Source of the DNA: Carex sylvatica
Lineage: Eukaryota; Streptophyta; Magnoliopsida; Poales; Cyperaceae
Direction of reading: 5' to 3'
DNA length: 23,618 nt
NCBI GenBank assembly: GCA_964058845.1
Contig: CAXKVR010000875.1
Span: 1 to 23,618 of the forward strand
Notes under the pieces: model-generated
Told to the model about the DNA's origin: nothing
Database searches by the model: none
The model's input: only the letters and a program-made list of their open reading frames with translations
Translations under genes and position numbers: made by a program
In this document: piece by piece, positions 17,771 through 23,618 of the stretch
Numbering within the stretch: position 1 is the first letter of the stretch
Layout: each line of letters opens with the position of its first letter

Positions 17771-19884
17771 GGCATTTGAACTTCTCAAGTCAACTGCCGA
17801 CCGGGCAAACTACCTAATGACAAAACAAGCGAAGATTGTGGCCATGACGTGCACCCATGCAGCCTTAAAAAGAAAAGATTTTCTCCAACTAGGGTTCAAA
17901 CACGACAACCTACTAATGGAAGAAAGTGCACAAAATCCTTGAAATCGAGACCTTTATACCCATGCTACTTCAGAGACAAGAAGACGGCCATGCATGGTTA
18001 AAAAGATGCATTCTAATCGGGGACCACCACCAACTACCTCCAGCTGTGAAAAACATGGCGTTCCAAAAGTACAGCCACATGGATCAATCCTTATTCACCC
18101 GTTCTGTCAGACTCAGTGTACCATGGTAGGGCCCGGCCGACAATTGCAAAATTGTGCAATTGGCGATACCAGGAGTTGGGTGACTTACCTTATGTGCGTG
18201 AGGAGGCAATGTTTCAGAAGGCCAATGCAGGGTTCTCATATGAGTATCAGTTGGTGGATGTGCCGGATTTCATGGGGAAATGTGAGTCAGCACCGTCTCC
18301 GTGGTTTTATCAGAATGTAGGGGAGGCGGAATATATAGTCTGTGTTTACATTTACATGCGCTCGCTGGGGTACCCAGCATCAAAGATTTCTATTCTGATG
18401 ACTTATAATGGACAGAAGCTACTGATCCGTGATGTTATCAGTAGAAGGTGCAAAGCCTATGGAATTGAATCCCCTAGCAAGGTACTACACTTGCTTTTTT
18501 ATTTCGTACTATTTAATTATTCTGATAGTTTGGTCTCGTTTTGTTGCAGTTTATATTTCTTTATTTAGCTTTTGGTTGCCTTGATATGATGTAATTTCAC
18601 ATCTGAATGTAAACTACTGACAAATAGGCCAAAGTGATTATTTATTATAGCAAAGTGATTTTTAGTTAAGGGGCTTAGCTGCATGAGTGAGGGTCAATCA
18701 AGGCTTATTATTTGCTCATATCTCGACTCAAATTTTTATATACCAACATTGTAACGCTTGCTTGAATAATTACATGTGACTGTCAACCAAACTCAACTTT
18801 TAACTGTGCAATATTAAAAACCAGGTGGCCACTGTAGACAAGTTCCAGGGGCAACAAAACGACTTCATCCTGCTTTCCTTAGTGCGGACCCGGTTCGTGG
18901 GACACCTACGTGACGTCCGTCGATTAATCGTGGCCATGTCGCGTGCTCGACTGGGGCTGTACGTGTTTTGCCGGCGGGCCCTTTTTGAGCAGTGCTTTGA
19001 GTTGCAACCCACCTTTAGACTCCTATTACAGAGGCCAGATAAGCTCGGTTTGAACTTGCAAGAGACGACACCTTTCACAGATCGGCCGGTTGGAGTAACT
19101 GGCATGGTGCGGTTTGTAGAGGGGGTTGAGGATATGGAACAGCTCGCCAGTTTTAGAATGCATGAGCTCTATCAGGTACTTTCTGATGCTTTAGTGGTAC
19201 TGTCATTTTTGAGTGGAGGCTATGGTAATATTCTTATTTTTACATGATCTCCATATTACAGATCGGTTTGTACTATGGGTTTATATTTTCGTTTTCAAAG
19301 TCCAAACAGTTGATCTGAACAGTTAAACGTGATCTCTGAATAATTTGTACCTCGAGACCAAAATTTACATTTTTTAAATTTCTTTTTTTACTATATTTTT
19401 AGATAGAAAATAATTTGTTCTAAATAACACCTGCAAAATAATACCTGTAAAGCTTTTGCGGATTATAGCCCCTGCTTCCAGTTGTAATGAATTTAACAAA
19501 ATAACACCTGTAAAGCTGTTTGGTGATTTTGATTGATTAATGGTGGGTATTCTTTGCAATCTGGTAAATCGTTCTTTAACCCATGCTTGCCTTGTGTATC
19601 ATATGATATTATGACCCTAAAAGTTTTCTTCATTTTATTTTTTCTTTCAGATGCAAATGATGAACCAATACAGACCAGTTGAAGAGTTAACTGACAACCA
19701 AAACGGTACTGACGAAGCGGGTCCCACAGAGAACGGGGTTGAAGATGTAGAGATGCCCCTTGCTTCCAGTGGGGAACCCGAACCCAAACCCAAACTCGAA
19801 TCCGAACCCGAACCCAAACCTGATTCTGGTAACATCGCACAAGAAGACGATGCCTCTGCTGATGATAGCAAAATGAAAGAATGA
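17771..19884 (+). pseudogene. Truncated Aquarius (intron-binding spliceosomal helicase) gene copy, C-terminal part
   Basis: Aquarius (IBP160; EMB2765 in Arabidopsis) is an SF1 (Upf1-like) RNA helicase of the spliceosome. The exons here match its C-terminal helicase region: 17771-18481 begins at [19 protein letters not shown] and carries motif II-like [14 protein letters not shown] and [11 protein letters not shown]; 18825-19175 carries VDKFQGQQNDF and motif VI VAMSRARLGLY; 19651-19884 encodes the acidic tail ending KMKE. Introns 18482-18824 and 19176-19650 have GT/AG borders, so this is a genomic duplicate, not a retrocopy. Breaks: one extra A near 17932-17935 shifts frame after MEESAQ; around 18120 about six codons are lost with another frame change before GRARP. 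The Walker A half of the helicase and everything upstream are absent. An ATPase could not be made. Confidence 0.88.
19767..19831 (+). repeat. GAACCCGAACCC-type repeats in the Aquarius tail exon
   Basis: Short tandem hexamer-like units (GAACCCGAACCCAAACCC and variants) encode an E-P-E-P-K-P-K run. Likely replication slippage in a low-complexity tail. Confidence 0.6.
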
Positions 19885-20206
19885 ATTTTGTAACTATTGT
19901 ATTTATTTTTCTGAAATTCGAGCAGAGAAGAGACGGGGCACAGAGCAGGTGGGACCCACAGTAACACATGGTTAAGTGTCTAAACAAAATATTTGACACA
20001 AAAAAATGTTGAATTTGATTGTGGCGAGACGATAGATCAAGGATTTGTGCTTGTATTTAGCTCCAGTGGAGGGGATTTTTGAATCTTTTATAGCTTGTTA
20101 GTTGTAACGTTAGGCATTGCTGAGATACATAATGTGCACAAATATTTAGCCGTTTTTGTAGCGTATAAATGGATACTGTTTTTAATTATCAATTGATTGT
20201 TTAAAG
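19885..20206. other. Former 3' flank of the Aquarius copy, no gene seen
   Basis: Sequence after the stop, probably old 3' untranslated region and flank. The last 8 bases (20199-20206, GTTTAAAG) are the left target duplication of the next element. Confidence 0.5.
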
Positions 20207-21091
20207 CAGTGTTATTAAAATCGGACCGGAGTGGACGGTTCAGCCGGAAAAAACCGGAACTGGACTCCAGTCTGGTTTGGTTCTTTAATGGGATTGCTTA
20301 TGTAACTGAACCGGTTCAAATCTGGTTTTTTCTTGGTTCTATTTCAAAACCGACAACCGTTTAGAAAAAGAAAAAACCGATTTAAATGAATAACATTTGG
20401 TTCCTTGTTTCCTTCCTCTTCTCCTATCTTCCATCTGAACTGTTGCTTGTGGATATTTGATGGCCCGTGCTTCACTAAACGGAGCAATCCTTCTCTTGCA
20501 CTAAGCAAGATCTTGATTTTGTGCCTGAGTTTTAACCGTCTAGTGGATTTCAAATAGTGTCTCAAAGAGAGAACGTATTTGAGGTCCAGTAAGCAAGTAT
20601 ATTGAGAACTAGCTAAGCAATTAAGCATGAATTGGAAGAAAAGGGAAGTGGGGGAGGGGTGGTTTGACTTAGAACGAATATTGGAAGAACTCAAATGAGG
20701 AGGGGCTGCTAGTTAGAGAACCCATCTTTTCTATTTTATTTTCTTTTAGATACACGTTGGATATTTTATGGTTGTTATTATGTAACTTTCATGTTTCTAT
20801 ATAAAAAGAATGTAGTGGCCTCCTCTGATCCTCTCTAAGAGAAAATAATTAAATACAATCTCCGCATTTTACAGGTTAAGATGCAAATAGGAATGCATAG
20901 TATGTAACATTATAGTAATTTTCATCAAAGAGATGTAAAATTATGGTTATTTTTATATATATCTGAAATATAATATGTATATAATCATTTAAAAAATCAG
21001 TGATTGAACAGATTGATCCGCCGGTCCGACCAGTAAATCATGGAATCGAAGCTTTACCGGATCAACATCCGATCCGGTTCTGATAACATTG
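20207..21091. mobile_element. hAT-type non-autonomous DNA transposon
   Basis: An 885-bp element flanked by a perfect 8-bp duplication GTTTAAAG (20199-20206 and 21092-21099). Its tips are imperfect inverted repeats: CAGTGTTATTAAAATCGGAC on the left and CAATGTTATCAGAACCGGAT read inward from the right. Both continue into GGTT/CCGG-rich subterminal motifs (CCGGTTC, ACCGG, CCGGTCCG). The 8-bp duplication and CA tips fit the hAT superfamily. The interior has no recognisable transposase; the 116-codon antisense frame at 20344-20694 shows no known domain. Confidence 0.84.
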
Positions 21092-21099
21092 GTTTAAAG

Positions 21100-22377
21100 T
21101 ACACATAATGTGCACAAAAAAAGGTAGAACTTTTCTTAACCATGAAATTTTATTTTCTTATTTTCTAATAGCTCATTCTATCTACGAGTTGAGAAAATGT
21201 TAGTTAAAAAAGCTTTTTGAATTGAGTGATTGCTTGGTGTTACTCAGAATTATCATAATTGAAATTTTGAATCAATCAGAGCCTATATAATTATAAAGTT
21301 CGGATTAATTATTTAGATTTTGAAAATGAAAATATAAATTCATAGTATAGACAGTGCGCTACACATAGTACTGTACTCCATATTTTATCCATCAGTAATT
21401 ATCTTATATTTTTCTGATTTTATGAGACCATCCAAAATCATAACCAATTCGATCGGAGGTGAAATGCAGGGAGCCCTTTAATATTCGTACCAAAGAAGAT
21501 CAGACGTTCCAGATTTAACTGAGAGGATATAAATTCGTGGCAAGTACTGTAATTTCTTCATATAATTGGTGCTGACATCAACCCATATTATAGGCATGAC
21601 AACGGAACATTATTGTAACTAATTAAAAATTATTGAAAAAACCTGTAGTATAATCAATGAGAACCCGAAACATTATTTAATTCACTGAAAAATTAATTTC
21701 AGTAATTTCAAATTATTCTTATAAAACAATATAAATTGGGAATATTTTTCGATAGTTCTGTTCAACACAAAAATTAAAATAACGATTTAGCAATATAATC
21801 AGAACAACAAATTCATAGCGAACTACACTAATTTAGTATATTTTTGTAATTAAGTTTCATTTAGGTGGGAAGTAATTAAATCCCATTTGTTTTACAATAA
21901 ATTTTGCATCTTACAAATAAGAATTACAAATTCTGTCCCAAGAGGCATTCAATAATTTCTGATAACTCCATAATTGAAAAAATAGTGAAAAAACAGTATA
22001 AAAATATTTTAAAAATCCTATCAACAAATATTACTCGAATTCAAAATGATATACATATAATTTTAGATGATTTCTAAAAATATCAGGATTTATAGAGATT
22101 GAAATTAAGAAAGTAATGGAAGACATTATTCAACATTTGTCTTATTTTACTTGTAATAATCAGATAAATAATCATAAAAAAATTACTCCCTTTGTAATAA
22201 GTACAATTACAATTATAAAAACTGAAAGTACATAACAATAGAAAATTAAACCTAGCAACCATGATAATGGACAAGTATGAAAAACTGAACTACTCGGGAA
22301 CAACAAAGTGAAAATAGGGATAAAATAATATTAAAAGTAGACTCAAATCTGACCGTCCGTCTCTACGTAGAGAGAGA
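21100..22377. other. AT-rich intergenic spacer, no gene seen
   Basis: About 1.3 kb, strongly AT-rich, stops in all frames. The right part (about 22290-22377) is probably the 3' untranslated region of the resistance gene on the minus strand. No transposon boundaries were supported. Confidence 0.5.
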
Positions 22378-22411
22378 TTATGCGATGTTTTCTTCTTGTG
22401 GGTCATAGTTC
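22378..22411 (-). other. Candidate terminal exon of the CNL gene
   Basis: On the minus strand, after the acceptor TTGAGCAG, 34 nt restore the phase left by the upstream exon (AG|G) and give ten codons plus TAA. The donor is AG|GTAAAAC at 22509-22508. The intron would be 98 bp, a normal size for plants. Inference from splice signals only. Confidence 0.5.
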
Positions 22412-23618
22412 CTGCTCAACATATATTGGATACAATAATTAAGAGTAGTTAATTAAGTTACAACAAAAATAATAACAAAAAGTTATGACAATCGAAAATA
22501 AAGTTTTACCTTATACGCACAGTTGGGATATGCTTAATTTTGTGTACATCTTTTCCTTGCATTTGCATACCTTCCCAGAGCTCACGTGAGGGATCCTTAA
22601 CTGTTAGTTCTTGAAGAGTCCGCACCTTTTGTAGCTCAGGAAGTACGTGCAGCTTTTTACAATAATCAATTAGGAGGCAACGGAGCATGGGCATAGCTCC
22701 CTCTTTTATGTCCCAATGATGTAGGTATGGCAGGTGCATAAGCTTCAGTTTTTCGAGGTTAGGAAACCCTCCAGTTGAACAGATAAACTCTGTTCCCACG
22801 TATGAGAAATCATATAAATAAAGTATCCTGAGGCTCTGCCGCCTCTCCAATATGGGCATTGGATCCTCCTGGAGTCTAGAATATCTGAGCTTCAATTTGG
22901 TGAGGTTTGTTGGGAACATCTCAACACTTGGAACACATATATTTCTTTCCCATTCTCCCTCGAGAATTAGTTTTTGTATCTTCTCATGACAAGGTAAGTC
23001 TTTTGTGCCACCAAATGGTAGGAACCCGCTGGTTTTAATAGAGAGGTCGACCAACTGGACTGTGTTTTTCAGCACACTCTTGAGGTTTTGCCACTCTTTT
23101 ATGGCTCTTCCATTATCTAGCCCATCAACAATGAAAATCCCAAATGTACGCAAGTTGATACAAAATCCTAATTCAACAACTGATTCTATATGTATGTACA
23201 CATCCGTAATTGTTTGTAGATTTGTATGCTTATCCCATTTTAATAGTAAATGCATATAAAAGATACTGCCATATACATGTCTTAGAGTTGGGTTTACCGC
23301 ATCACACAAATCTAGTGTTTTTTCGTGATTATCTACATTCGATCCATTTAAATCAATGGTTTCTAGATTAGAGAAGGAAAACTTCTTAAATATATCATGT
23401 GGAATATTGTTGCACTTTCTTAACCCCAAGTACCTCAAGTGTATCAAGCCTTTCGACCACTGTCTCCGAGTAAATGTGGTCATATCGATACTCTCCAAGG
23501 TTAACACTTGAAGTAGTCCAAACCCACTATAATTTAGTACTCCAAAGCCACTATTATTAGATGAAAATAGCCCAAAACCAAAACAGAGTAACGAACGAGT
23601 GTTTTCTGAATAAATGCC
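22378..23618 (-). CDS. CNL-type disease resistance protein, LRR C-terminal part (5' end outside the window)
   Basis: The minus-strand frame runs open from the window edge at 23618 to 22510. It begins inside the protein: SENTRSLLCF, then GFGLLQVLTLESIDM, the spacer-to-LRR transition common in coiled-coil NBS-LRR proteins. About 370 residues follow of irregular plant LRRs (LIHLRYLGLRKCNNIP, FSNLETIDLNGS, FPNLEKLKLMHLP, MPMLRCLLIDYCKKL), ending VKHIPTVRIR-like as KIKHIPTVRIR. Such proteins detect pathogen effectors inside the cell and trigger immunity. Two 3' ends are possible: TAA at 22506-22508 directly after AGG, or splicing at AG|GTAAAA (intron 22412-22509, acceptor TTGAGCAG) into a 34-nt last exon 22378-22411 encoding NYDPQEENIA and TAA. 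I favour the spliced form. The GTG at 23507 is internal, not a start. No stop or frameshift is seen, so the gene may be functional; the NB-ARC part is not visible. Confidence 0.85.

Noticed and set aside
17771..19884. Processed retrocopy of Aquarius
   Set aside because: Two introns with proper GT/AG borders remain between conserved exons and there is no poly-A tail, so it is a genomic duplicate.
20344..20694. 116-codon antisense frame inside the hAT-type element
   Set aside because: No transposase motif or other known domain is visible; its composition is that of chance translation.
22180..22205. ACTCCCTTTGTAATAAGTA resembling a Stowaway MITE end
   Set aside because: The match to CTCCCTCCGT is weak and I saw no inverted partner or TA duplication nearby.
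23505..23507. GTG at 23507 as the start of a 333-residue LRR protein
   Set aside because: The frame stays open to the window edge with typical NB-LRR linker sequence, so this is an internal valine codon.

Overview
The window reads as nuclear DNA of a flowering plant, most likely a eudicot. Evidence: a Ty3/gypsy chromovirus with a plant initiator-Met tRNA primer site, a CACTA (En/Spm) terminus, hAT and Mutator-like elements, a EUL-type lectin gene remnant, an Aquarius (intron-binding helicase) remnant and a coiled-coil-type NBS-LRR resistance gene. Intergenic DNA is AT-rich and introns have plant-like borders. I cannot name the species.

Region 1-13992 is the right-hand part of a CACTA DNA transposon whose left end lies outside the window. 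It holds decayed coding fragments (1626-2176). It was entered by a complete Ty3/gypsy (Tekay/Del-type) LTR retrotransposon at 2497-12938. That retrotransposon has 2738-bp LTRs that differ at one base by eye, a 5-bp target duplication (CTAAT), a primer binding site, a polypurine tract and one uninterrupted gag-pol frame of 1587 codons ending in a chromodomain-like tail. Beyond it, the CACTA element ends in an array of TTGTTGCATGG hairpin repeats (13396-13976) and a terminal CACTACTAGAAT, read on the minus strand.

The CACTA end abuts coding sequence of an EUL (ricin-B-like fold) lectin gene, now a pseudogene scattered over 13993-16534. The same lectin remnant was also hit by a 334-bp hAT MITE (14263-14596, 8-bp target duplication with one mismatch) and by a 1543-bp Mutator-like element with arms of about 350-370 bp (14729-16271, perfect 9-bp target duplication). 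With the LTR element inside the CACTA element, this is a four-transposon stack in one gene. The lectin also has a lost splice donor and in-frame stops.

Region 16535-17770 is AT-rich with no gene seen. At 17771-19884 lies a truncated, frameshifted but intron-containing copy of the C-terminal helicase region of Aquarius (EMB2765-like). A hAT-type element of 885 bp with a perfect 8-bp duplication follows at 20207-21091. After 1.3 kb of AT-rich spacer, the minus strand carries the LRR end of a CNL resistance gene (22378-23618), which continues past the right edge; its last exon may be separated by a 98-bp intron.

No operon-like cooperation is expected here. The genes are unrelated, and the theme is repeated transposon insertion into a dying lectin gene beside a broken helicase copy and a resistance gene.
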